In this document: positions 32,885 through 41,065 of the stretch, in pieces
How positions within the stretch are numbered: position 1 is the first letter of the stretch
Layout: each line of letters opens with the position of its first letter
The notes under the pieces: model-generated
Told to the model about the DNA's origin: nothing
What the model saw: the letters and a program-made list of their open reading frames with translations, nothing else
The model's database searches: none
Source of the DNA: CAILZL01 sp963748005
Lineage (GTDB): Bacteria > Pseudomonadota > Gammaproteobacteria > Steroidobacterales > Steroidobacteraceae
Reading direction: 5' to 3'
DNA: 64,000 bases
NCBI GenBank assembly: GCA_963748005.1
Contig: CAVVHH010000002.1
Location: 1,054,001 to 1,118,000, forward strand
Made by a program: the position numbers and the translations under genes

Positions 32885-33123
32885 CACAACAGGAAATGTC
32901 ACTGGGATCAGCAAGCGATGGTTGCCGTGCAAAGGCGCATGCAACCCAGACGCCTGCATGGTTCCGATTTATTCCGTTCGTCCTGTGCTTGTTGAAGTAC
33001 AGCTGACTTTAACAAGGACATTACAAGAGCGTTTTGATAGCTGAAGGAAATCCCTTATTGCGGGTTCAATGCGATCTGCCTGATTAATCAGTCATTTCCG
33101 AGACTGCCATCAGGAGATACGAC

Positions 33124-34605
33124 GTGACCGCTCCCCGCTACCCCTCGCTGTATCAGATCAACACCCGCACCTGGCTGACAGCCATTTCCCGCAAGCTCGG
33201 CCGCCCAACCACCCTCGAAGACGTGCCCGACGTTGCGCTCGATGAAATCGCCGCTCAGGGCTTCGACTGGGTATGGTTGCTGAGCGTGTGGCAAACGGGA
33301 ACTGAAGCGCGGCAGATTTCGCGGACCAATGCCCAGTGGCGACGCGAGTTCGAGGCAACGCTGCCCGACCTGACCGATGACGACATCCCCGGCTCGGGCT
33401 TCGCCATCACCGGTTATACGGTGCATCAGAATCTGGGCGGCGATGCGGCCCTGGCCCGGCTGCGTGAGCGACTGAAAAAGCGTGGCCTCAAGCTCATGCT
33501 CGACTTCGTGCCGAATCACATGGGACTCGGCCATCCGTGGGTCGAAGATCATCCCGAGTTCTTTATTCAAGGCTCCGAGCTGGACCGGATGCGCGCACCG
33601 CAGAACTACATCTGGGCACATCGTCGACAGGGTGATCTGCTGCTGGCGCATGGTCGTGATCCGTATTTCGACGGCTGGCCCGATACGCTGCAGCTCAACT
33701 ACGCCAATGCGGACACGCAGGAGGCGATGATGGGCGAGCTGGTACGAATCGCCGGGCAATGCGATGGTGTCCGCTGTGACATGGCGATGCTGGTGCTGCC
33801 GGAGGTGTTCGAGCGCACCTGGGACAAGCGAGCGCCGCTGTTCTGGCCCGCTGCAACCGCACGGGTTCGCGAACAAGTTCCAGGTTTCACCTTCATGGCC
33901 GAGGTGTATTGGGATCTGGAGTGGACGCTCCAGCAGCAGGGTTTCAACTACGCCTACGACAAACGACTCTACGACCGTCTGCGTGAGCACCACGCCCGTC
34001 CGGTGCGCGAGCATTTCCATGCGGAGCTCGACTATCAAAACAAGCTCGCCCGGTTCCTGGAAAACCACGACGAACCGCGGGCTGCAGCGACATTTCCACC
34101 CGCCATTCACCAGGCGGCGGCTGTACTCACCTTTCTGTCGCCGGGGCTGCGCTTCTTTCACCAGGGGCAGTTCGAGGGACACAGGATTCGTATCTCGCCA
34201 CACCTGGGCCGCGGACCCGATGAGCCATCAGATCCGGCCATTCAGCAGTTCTACAGCAAGCTGCTCGCCGTGTTGCGACGGCCGGCGCTGCGCAACGGGC
34301 AATGGCAATTGCTCAATTGCGCTCCCGGTTGGGACGGCAACTGGACCCATGATTGTCTGGTGGCATTTGGCTGGCAAGCCGGCGAAGAACGACTGGTCGT
34401 GGTCGTGAACTATGCCGACAACCAGAGCCAGGGCCATGCGAAGCTGCCCTTCGCGGATTTGGCAGGGCAAGCATGGCGGCTGGAGGATCAACTGAGCAGC
34501 GCAAGCCACGACTGGCACGGCGACGATCTCGCACGAGTCGGCCTGTATGTCGATATGAAGCCGTGGCAAGCAGCCGTTTACACACTGTCACGCAAAACGT
34601 CTTGA
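33124..34605 (+). CDS. GH13 alpha-amylase family glycosidase
   Basis: 493 residues. All four GH13 regions are present: I DFVPNH (127-132), II DGVRCDMAM with nucleophile D219, III FMAEVYWD with acid/base E260, IV ENHDEPR with the stabilising Asp 316. It begins directly with RYPSLYQINTRTWL, no signal peptide, so it acts on alpha-glucan or a small glucoside in the cytoplasm. The substrate cannot be told; the RCDMAM region II resembles uncharacterised or trehalose-related subfamilies. The GTG start follows a perfect AGGAGATA. Confidence 0.92.
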   Translation: MTAPRYPSLYQINTRTWLTAISRKLGRPTTLEDVPDVALDEIAAQGFDWVWLLSVWQTGTEARQISRTNAQWRREFEATLPDLTDDDIPGSGFAITGYTVHQNLGGDAALARLRERLKKRGLKLMLDFVPNHMGLGHPWVEDHPEFFIQGSELDRMRAPQNYIWAHRRQGDLLLAHGRDPYFDGWPDTLQLNYANADTQEAMMGELVRIAGQCDGVRCDMAMLVLPEVFERTWDKRAPLFWPAATARVREQVPGFTFMAEVYWDLEWTLQQQGFNYAYDKRLYDRLREHHARPVREHFHAELDYQNKLARFLENHDEPRAAATFPPAIHQAAAVLTFLSPGLRFFHQGQFEGHRIRISPHLGRGPDEPSDPAIQQFYSKLLAVLRRPALRNGQWQLLNCAPGWDGNWTHDCLVAFGWQAGEERLVVVVNYADNQSQGHAKLPFADLAGQAWRLEDQLSSASHDWHGDDLARVGLYVDMKPWQAAVYTLSRKTS

Positions 34606-34618
34606 GCCTGCATTCTGA

Positions 34619-35128
34619 TCAGGGTGATTTCGGCCGGAAATCCTGATCCACATAGGCGGTATCGTCAGGCACCTTGATGACCACCATGCTGTGCTCGGAC
34701 CCCTGATGACAGGCATTGCAGTTGTCAGTCAGTTGTCGGTACGCCACCGTGAATGCCCTGGCATCATGGTTCTTGATGGCCATATCCAGTGCGTCCAGCG
34801 ATGGCTTCATGAATGCAGTGGTCAACGCCGGGATATCCAGAGTGCGGTAGACCGGAGCCGTGCGCCCCACGCGCACAAAGGCGTTGCGCAGTTCTTCCAG
34901 CTCATAAGTCGCGTAAGTCCAGTTCTGCTGCTTGCCCGCCAGCCAGAGTTTGATGTGCCGGGGCTGCACGCCGATATTCATGAGATCACTCATGCTGGGC
35001 TGGTATGGAATAGGCGCGACCGGTGCAGCGGCGGGTGTGGCAGCCGGGGTCTGTGCACGCAGCATGGAGGGCAGACCGACACATGCCAATATCGCCGTAC
35101 AAACTGACAAGGGATGGCTGAACTTCAT
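34619..35128 (-). CDS. Periplasmic c-type cytochrome-like protein (cytochrome c'-type helical)
   Basis: 169 residues. A signal peptide of about 27 residues (SVCTAILACVGLPSMLRAQ) and a Pro/Ala linker precede a helical domain (HIKLWLAGKQQNWTYATYEL, EELRNAFVRVGR). A single haem motif CNACH lies near the C-terminus (YRQLTDNCNACHQGSEHSM), as in cytochrome c'-like four-helix proteins. Periplasmic electron transfer or gas sensing is possible. The ATG at 35128 follows GAGGAC. Convergent with the glycosidase gene. Confidence 0.8.
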   Translation of the reverse strand: MKFSHPLSVCTAILACVGLPSMLRAQTPAATPAAAPVAPIPYQPSMSDLMNIGVQPRHIKLWLAGKQQNWTYATYELEELRNAFVRVGRTAPVYRTLDIPALTTAFMKPSLDALDMAIKNHDARAFTVAYRQLTDNCNACHQGSEHSMVVIKVPDDTAYVDQDFRPKSP

Positions 35129-35309
35129 GAGCAAGTCCTCGAGTCATTGTTGTGAAGCCCGAGGATAACGCCAATTGCCAGGCAAACCCATATCTCAAGG
35201 GCGTTGCGCACAGACAGTGCCTGGCGGTACCAACGCTACATTACCTGCAAGCCATCAGGCAGGATCGAACCACGGCGTCTTGATCGCCGGCGATCTGCTG
35301 CTGCCCATG

Positions 35310-36305
35310 TCAGCGAACAGCGCCCTTGCAAATACGCTCCAGCAATTCTGGAAATTCAATTCCGGCTGCCTTTGCGGCCTGCGGCAGCAGGCTTGTCGCA
35401 GTCATGCCTGGCAACGAATTCGCTTCCAGACACCACAGTTGCCCAGCCACGTCGCGTCGGAAATCAATTCGCCCATAGGATCCAAGTTTCAATGCATGGT
35501 GAGCACGCAGCGCGTAGTCCTGCATCAATGCCGACTCCGCATTGGGCAGGTCAGCGGGAAACACCTCACGTGCACCGCCCGACTGATACTTGGATTGATA
35601 GTCGAAGACTTCGCCAGGTGCAATGATTTCACCAACCGGGAGCGCAGCGCCATCAAGAATGCCTACGGTAAACTCACGACCGGCAATATACTTCTCGATC
35701 ATGACTTCGTTGTCGTACATTTTGGCCTGGTCGATTGCTGCAGCAAGTGCCGAAGGCTCATGTACGACACTCAGTCCCACCGTTGACCCTTGCTTGCATG
35801 GCTTAACCACCACTGGCCAGCCAATCGAGCGCTCCACAACGTCAGCAGTTGTAGGCGCCATCAGCCAATCCGCCGTGGGCACACCTGCAGAGCGAAACAA
35901 TCGCTTGCTCAAGTCTTTGTCCATCGCCGCCGCGCTGGCTATGTGATTACTGCCGGTGTATGCGAGCCCTGCAAGATCAAGGATGGCCTGAATTCGACCG
36001 TCTTCACCCGCGCCACCGTGCAGCGCAAGGAACACCACGTCCACTGCTCGAATATCCATTATCGAGGGTGATAGCGCTATTGCTCGTCCACGAACATTGG
36101 CGATCTCAGCTGTTGTGGGCGGCTGCGGAGACACACCGGTGGCCAGCAGCTTCCTTTCCTCTGGCGGCGACAGACGTCCGGTTGCTGTGTCAACAGTGAA
36201 CACCTCGTGGCCAAGAGTACGCAGTGCGGGAACGATTTGCGCAGCACTGGCAATCGATACGTCGCGCTCCTCACTAGTACCGCCGAACAAGACTGCGATC
36301 CTCAT
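35310..36305 (-). CDS. ddl: D-alanine-D-alanine ligase
   Basis: 331 residues. ATP-grasp enzyme joining two D-Ala for peptidoglycan precursor synthesis. Signatures: RIAVLFGGTSEERDVSIASA, VVFLALHGGAGEDGRIQAIL, YTGSNHIASAAAMDKDLSK, VVVKPCKQGSTVGLSVV and LWCLEANSLPGMTATSLLPQ. The ATG at 36305 has a perfect GGAGGCAG. It is monocistronic here rather than in a dcw cluster, so it may be a second ddl copy. Its small active-site loop SKYQSGGAREVFPADL looks complete. Confidence 0.94.
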   Translation of the reverse strand: MRIAVLFGGTSEERDVSIASAAQIVPALRTLGHEVFTVDTATGRLSPPEERKLLATGVSPQPPTTAEIANVRGRAIALSPSIMDIRAVDVVFLALHGGAGEDGRIQAILDLAGLAYTGSNHIASAAAMDKDLSKRLFRSAGVPTADWLMAPTTADVVERSIGWPVVVKPCKQGSTVGLSVVHEPSALAAAIDQAKMYDNEVMIEKYIAGREFTVGILDGAALPVGEIIAPGEVFDYQSKYQSGGAREVFPADLPNAESALMQDYALRAHHALKLGSYGRIDFRRDVAGQLWCLEANSLPGMTATSLLPQAAKAAGIEFPELLERICKGAVR

Positions 36306-36454
36306 GTGTGCTGCCTCCTTACGCGACCCAATCATTTCGTTGATTACGCTGCATTCATTGGCTTGATAACCGGCGGTGTCTGCGCTGCGGTTTGCGTTTC
36401 CCTATGTCAAGTATAAGCACAACACACCTGTGGATTTAACGACTGATTTTTTTT

Positions 36455-36549
36455 GCCCCCACCCTAACCCTCCCCCGCGCGAGGCGCGCAAGGTAGGGGA
36501 TAAATCTGATTCCCTCCCCTGCGTAGCGGAGCAGAGTTAGGTGGGGGCG
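36455..36549. repeat. Palindrome related to the CTCTCCC family, copy 4
   Basis: Outer arms GCCCCCACCCTAACCCTCCC and the complementary TTAGGTGGGGGC enclose GTAGGGGATAAATCTGATTC. It lies just downstream of kdpE and may stop transcription. Confidence 0.75.
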
Positions 36550-36574
36550 GTATCGACTTGGTTGTTGCAGTCCG

Positions 36575-37258
36575 CTAACTGAGCAACCGATAGCCAATGC
36601 CCTGCTCATTGGCGATGAAGCGTGGCTGCGCCGGATCATCGCCCAGCTTGGTGCGCAGCTGCGAAACGTAGATACGCAGATATTGCACATCTTCGCGATG
36701 CGATGGTCCCCACACTGCATCCAGCAGTTGCCGATGCGTGCAGACACGACCGGAGGCGCGCGCCAGGGTCAGCAGCAAATCGAATTCTTTCCGGGATAGA
36801 TGCACGAGCTGCCCCGCCAGATGCACTTCATGTGCGGGCACATCAATGCGCAACTCACCAACTTCGATCAATGGCTGGGTTGCAATCGCTGCATTTACCC
36901 GTAAACAGGCGCGTATACGCGCCAGCAACTCGGACGTGCTGAACGGCTTCTGCACATAGTCGTTGGCCCCCTCATCCAGTGCGGCAACCTTGTCGGCATC
37001 TTCACCACGAACTGACAGCACGATGATGGGAACCTGTGTGCGCTTGCGCAAAACACGGATCACATCGTGGCCACTCATGTCCGGCAGACCCAGATCCAGC
37101 AGCAACAACTCCGGCAGCTTGTTCGCGCATAGCTGCAGGGCTTCGCCGCCCGTTGCCGCCTGCAATACTTCATAGCCGGCAGCACGCAGGCTGATATCGA
37201 GAAAGTTCCGGATCTGCACTTCGTCATCCACCACCAGCAGGCGCGCCAGGCCACTCAT
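36575..37258 (-). CDS. kdpE: KdpE response regulator
   Basis: 227 residues. An OmpR-type regulator: receiver with D55 in LLLLDLGLPDMSG and K in YVQKPFS, then a winged-helix domain (LSRKEFDLLLTLARASGRVC, THRQLLDAVWG, YLRIYVSQLRTKL). It activates kdpFABC at low potassium. The gene starts one base after the kdpD stop codon. The KdpE-like box upstream of the operon (45288-45316) is the expected target. Confidence 0.96.
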   Translation of the reverse strand: MSGLARLLVVDDEVQIRNFLDISLRAAGYEVLQAATGGEALQLCANKLPELLLLDLGLPDMSGHDVIRVLRKRTQVPIIVLSVRGEDADKVAALDEGANDYVQKPFSTSELLARIRACLRVNAAIATQPLIEVGELRIDVPAHEVHLAGQLVHLSRKEFDLLLTLARASGRVCTHRQLLDAVWGPSHREDVQYLRIYVSQLRTKLGDDPAQPRFIANEQGIGYRLLS

Positions 37259-37259
37259 G

Positions 37260-39950
37260 TCATGACTCCCTGCCCAGGTGCACGCTGGATTCGTCGATTG
37301 GCAGTTCGATCATGAACATGGAACCGCGCCCCTGCTCAGCACCTTGAACACTGATCTTGCCGCCCATGGCTTCGATAAAGCCCTTGCAGATGGCCAGCCC
37401 CAGGCCGCTACCGGCCACACCGCTATCGCGCTGCGAGGCACGATAAAAAAAGTCGAAGATGCGACCGCGCTCGTTGGGCTCGACGCCAGGGCCGCTATCG
37501 GATACTGCAATCAGTACCTTGCCCGCGCGTTCTTCCGCCGCCAGAATGATTGGCGAGTCGGCTGGCGAGTATTTCAAGGCGTTCTCCAGCAGATTGGTCA
37601 CCGTCTGTTCGAGCAAGGCGCGATCAGCGCGTGCCGCCGGCAGCGCGGCCTGTACGTCGAACCTGACACGCGTCTGAACCGCCGCACCCAGACGTTGTGC
37701 GGCACTGTGCAACACTTCATCTACTCCAACTGCAGTCAACTGCAGTCCCATGCCGCCCTGCGCCAGACGCGTCGCATCCAGCAGATTCTGAATCAGACGA
37801 TTCAGGCGTTCGGCTTCCAGCAAAGCCGTATTGACCAGCTGCGCCTGATCATCGGCATTCAACTTGCCGACCAGCTCATGCATCGCGCTCAATGAACCAA
37901 TTACCGACACCAGTGGCGTTCGCAAGTCATGCGACACCGACGCAAGCAGCGCCGAACGTAGTCCCTCGGCCGCCCGTTGGACCTTGGCTTCCTCAGCATA
38001 CTTGAGCAGGTTGAAGCGCTCCCATGCACCGGCAAGCTGCGCCTGCAAGGAGAACAGCAAGCGCCGCGCCTCCGCGCTGTGCACATCTGCACCTGCCCGT
38101 GCCTGCAAGGCCATGACGCCCAGCGCGCGTTCACCACTCAGTACCGGCAGAAAACACCAGGCTGCCGCCGGCAGCGTGCTGGTTCCGGCGCCGGCCATTT
38201 CATGATGCTCAGCCGCCCAATTGGCGGCGGCCACATCGGTATCGCGAAAATCAGCACTGCGTTGCAACTCAGTAGGCACCAGCACACGCCCATCGGCGCC
38301 ACAGGACAACACCAGACTGTGCACGCCCAGAATTTCTTCAACTCCTCTGGCTGCCGCCTGCCGCAGATCCTGCTCGTTGACCGCGGTGGCCAGACGCCGC
38401 GCAAAATCAAACAGCATGGCCGTTCGCAAGGTATTGACGCGCGCATCGACAGCTTGGCGCTTCAAGCGTGCTGACAGCACACCGACAACCGTACCGACCA
38501 GGAAAAACACTACCAGCGTGCGCACGTCGATCTCGCTGGATATCTGCAGGGAATAGCGTGGTGCGGTAAAGAAAAAATTGCAGGCCAGAAAACTCAGACA
38601 ACAGGCAATCAGCGCCGAACCCAGTCCACCGAATATGCCGGCTGCCGCCACGCCCATCAGGAAGATGGCAGAGAAGTCGCTCAACTCAAGCCACTGATCG
38701 ACCATGAATGCCAGTCCGGTGGCCAACGCCGGCATGACGATGGCATAAGCCAGCGAGCGATCCGACACGCCAACCAGGCGTCGGCCACGCGGTGAACGCG
38801 GCACCGATGGCGAGGCTTTTTCCGCGGAGATCACCGTGACTTCGAAATTCCGGGCATGCACAAACAGCCACTCGGCGAGCGAGCTCCGCCACCAGTGTCG
38901 CCAACGGACAGCACGTGGCCGACCGACCACAATCTGCGCGGCATTGCAGGCGCGCGCGTAGTCGAGCACGCCGACGCCGACACCTTCTGCAGTGATGCTG
39001 GCGCTTTCCGCGCCGAGCTCCGCGGCCAGCGCCAGATTGGCTTCCAGCTGCTGCTGCGCGCTAGCGAAAGATTGCGTGCCCAGCGTCTGCACATACAGCG
39101 CGGTCCAGGGCAAGTGACGTTGCTCGGCCAGGCGCTTGGCGCTGCGCAGCAGATCCTCGCTGGCCTCGGTGGCATCGATACACACCAGCAACCTACCGCG
39201 CGTGGGCCAGGGCCCTTCAATGCCATGCGCCCGCATGAAATTGGCAAGATCGTCATCGACATGTTCGGCCGCCGCGCGCAACGCCAGCTCGCGCAAGGCC
39301 AGCAGATTGCCGCGTGAAAAGAAATTGTCCAGCGCGCGCCGCGCCTGCTCCGGTACGTACACCTTGCCCTGGCGCAAGCGCTCAATGAGTTCATCCGGCG
39401 GCAAGTCGATCAACTCGATATCGGTGGCCATGTCGAGCACCGAATCCGGCACGGTTTCGCGCACTTCGACGCCGGTGATGCGCATCACCAGATCGTTGTA
39501 GCTCTCCAGATGTTGCACGTTGAGTGTGGTATAGACGTCAATGCCTTCGTCCAGCAGCTCCTGCACATCCTGGTGACGCTTGGCGTGGCGCGCGCCCGGC
39601 ACATTGCTGTGCGCCAACTCGTCCACCAGTACCAGTTGCGGATGGCGCTTGAGCACGGCATCCAGATCGAGTTCTTCCAGCTCGCGACCACGGTGTTGCA
39701 ACACCTGGCGCGGTATCTGTGGCAGTCCCTGCACCAGCGCCTGGGTTTCGGCGCGACCGTGGGTTTCGACGATGCCAACAACCACGTCCACGCCTTCGGC
39801 CTGCTTGCGACGCGCCTGCGACAGCATTTCAAAGGTCTTGCCAACGCCGGGTGATGCGCCGAGGAAAATCTTGAGGCGTCCGCGGTCACTGCGCTGGGTT
39901 TCAGTCAGCAACGCATCGGCGGAAGGACGAGAATTCGGTGCGGTGGGCAC
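37260..39950 (-). CDS. kdpD: KdpD sensor histidine kinase
   Basis: 896 residues. N-terminal KdpD domain with Walker A GASPGVGKTFEM, then a USP-like domain (about 250-370), four TM segments (about 395-500, including IFLMGVAAAGIFGGLGSALI and VVFFLVGTVVGVL), a GAF-like part, HisKA with SVSHDLRTPLVSVIG and HATPase with SGPGVEPNERG and GSGLGLAICKG. Membrane sensor of K+ and turgor. The GTG start lies only four bases from the end of the 39955-40223 MITE, so its ribosome site would be formed by the element's terminal repeat (ACAGGCCCTA), unusual and possibly weak. Confidence 0.95.
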   Translation of the reverse strand: MPTAPNSRPSADALLTETQRSDRGRLKIFLGASPGVGKTFEMLSQARRKQAEGVDVVVGIVETHGRAETQALVQGLPQIPRQVLQHRGRELEELDLDAVLKRHPQLVLVDELAHSNVPGARHAKRHQDVQELLDEGIDVYTTLNVQHLESYNDLVMRITGVEVRETVPDSVLDMATDIELIDLPPDELIERLRQGKVYVPEQARRALDNFFSRGNLLALRELALRAAAEHVDDDLANFMRAHGIEGPWPTRGRLLVCIDATEASEDLLRSAKRLAEQRHLPWTALYVQTLGTQSFASAQQQLEANLALAAELGAESASITAEGVGVGVLDYARACNAAQIVVGRPRAVRWRHWWRSSLAEWLFVHARNFEVTVISAEKASPSVPRSPRGRRLVGVSDRSLAYAIVMPALATGLAFMVDQWLELSDFSAIFLMGVAAAGIFGGLGSALIACCLSFLACNFFFTAPRYSLQISSEIDVRTLVVFFLVGTVVGVLSARLKRQAVDARVNTLRTAMLFDFARRLATAVNEQDLRQAAARGVEEILGVHSLVLSCGADGRVLVPTELQRSADFRDTDVAAANWAAEHHEMAGAGTSTLPAAAWCFLPVLSGERALGVMALQARAGADVHSAEARRLLFSLQAQLAGAWERFNLLKYAEEAKVQRAAEGLRSALLASVSHDLRTPLVSVIGSLSAMHELVGKLNADDQAQLVNTALLEAERLNRLIQNLLDATRLAQGGMGLQLTAVGVDEVLHSAAQRLGAAVQTRVRFDVQAALPAARADRALLEQTVTNLLENALKYSPADSPIILAAEERAGKVLIAVSDSGPGVEPNERGRIFDFFYRASQRDSGVAGSGLGLAICKGFIEAMGGKISVQGAEQGRGSMFMIELPIDESSVHLGRES

Positions 39951-39954
39951 GGGT

Positions 39955-40223
39955 TAGGGCCTGTTAACACTAATGCAATCGCTGCGTTGGAGTCCCGGAG
40001 ACCGCCAGGCAAGGCGCGAGGAGTGAAGTTTGGTAGTTCCAAATGAACGACGAGCAACGCCGTATGGCGGTCTCCGGGGCCCAACCCGAAGGGACGGGGC
40101 CAGAAAGACACAGGACTTTGTTGCACCTCGCTTGAGTACGTCAAGTACACAGCGCTCGGTGCGTCGCGTCCTGTGTCTTTCTGACCGCCGTCGCAGCGAT
40201 TGCATTAGTGTTAACAGGCCCTA
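39955..40223. mobile_element. MITE-like element with perfect 32-bp TIRs, 269 bp
   Basis: The ends (TAGGGCCTGTTAACACTAAT continuing to ATCGCTGCG) are exactly complementary over 32 bp and terminate in TA, as for IS630/mariner-type insertion. Inside are two further inverted pairs (GGAGACCGCC with GGCGGTCTCC; AGAAAGACACAGGAC with its complement). No coding capacity. Inserted between kdpC and kdpD, four bases from the kdpD start. Confidence 0.9.
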
Positions 40224-40349
40224 GTGTGTCATTGGTCTGGAATGCCTTGTTGCATGGTAGTGGGTTGCGCCGAATTAGCGAAGCCCAACATCGACAATCA
40301 GGGTGGTGCAGTTGCTACAAGAGCGGGTGACACAAGCATCGTCCTGCAG

Positions 40350-40922
40350 TCAGTTGGCGTTATCCAGCGCCACGTTCAACAACAATACGTTGACGCGCGG
40401 TTCACCTAGGAAGCCCAACAGACGTCCTTCGGTATTCGCGGCGACCAACTTGCTCACTTTGGCGACTTCAAGCCCACGCACCCGGGCCACACGCGCCAAT
40501 TGATACTCGGCCGCCGCCACACTGATGTGCGGATCAAGACCACTGCCGGAAGCCGTTACCAGATCGACCGGGACCTTGCTGGTATTGTCTGGATCAGCCG
40601 CTTTCAGTGCATCGATGCGCGCCTTCACGGCATCCACCAAGGCGGGATTCAGCGGGCCTTGATTGGACCCCGATGAGGCCAATGGATTATTGGCATACGG
40701 CCCGGTGGCAGAGGGACGACTCCAGAAATATTTTGGATCACTGAAATGCTGGCCGATGAGTTTCGACCCGATGGCCTTGCCATCCTTGATCAGCAGACTA
40801 CCCGCAGCTTGCGCAGGAAAGGCCAGTCTGGCCACACTGGTGATCAGCAGGGGATACACCGCGCCGGTGAGTATGGTGAGACACAGCAACACCAGCAACG
40901 CGGGACGTAATTGACGCAACAT
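40350..40922 (-). CDS. kdpC: KdpC potassium-transporting ATPase subunit
   Basis: 190 residues. One N-terminal TM helix (LLVLLCLTILTGAVYPLLIT) and a periplasmic domain with family motifs: KAIGSKLIGQHFSDPKYFWS, RPSATGPYANNPLASSGSN, VDLVTASGSGLDPHIS and LVAANTEGRLLGFLGEPRVN. Stabilises the KdpA-KdpB complex. The ATG at 40922 is chosen because it precedes the TM helix. Separated from kdpB by a repeat and from kdpD by a MITE. Confidence 0.96.
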   Translation of the reverse strand: MLRQLRPALLVLLCLTILTGAVYPLLITSVARLAFPAQAAGSLLIKDGKAIGSKLIGQHFSDPKYFWSRPSATGPYANNPLASSGSNQGPLNPALVDAVKARIDALKAADPDNTSKVPVDLVTASGSGLDPHISVAAAEYQLARVARVRGLEVAKVSKLVAANTEGRLLGFLGEPRVNVLLLNVALDNAN

Positions 40923-40984
40923 AGTTAAACTCTCCAAGAAAACCGCTGCAGCTATTCAGGAAATAGCTGACTAATTTCTTATCC

Positions 40985-41053
40985 GTCATTCCCGCGAAAG
41001 CGGGAATCCAGCTGAACGACTGTCTACTGGATGCCCGCCTACGCGGGCATGAC
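40985..41053. repeat. TCATTCCCGCG palindromic repeat in kdpB-kdpC gap
   Basis: GTCATTCCCGCGAAAGCGGG and complementary right arm (CGCGGGCATGAC), a repeat type widespread in proteobacteria and also the core of the 13901 element. It occupies most of the gap between kdpB and kdpC. Confidence 0.85.
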
Positions 41054-41065
41054 GAAATTCAAAGG

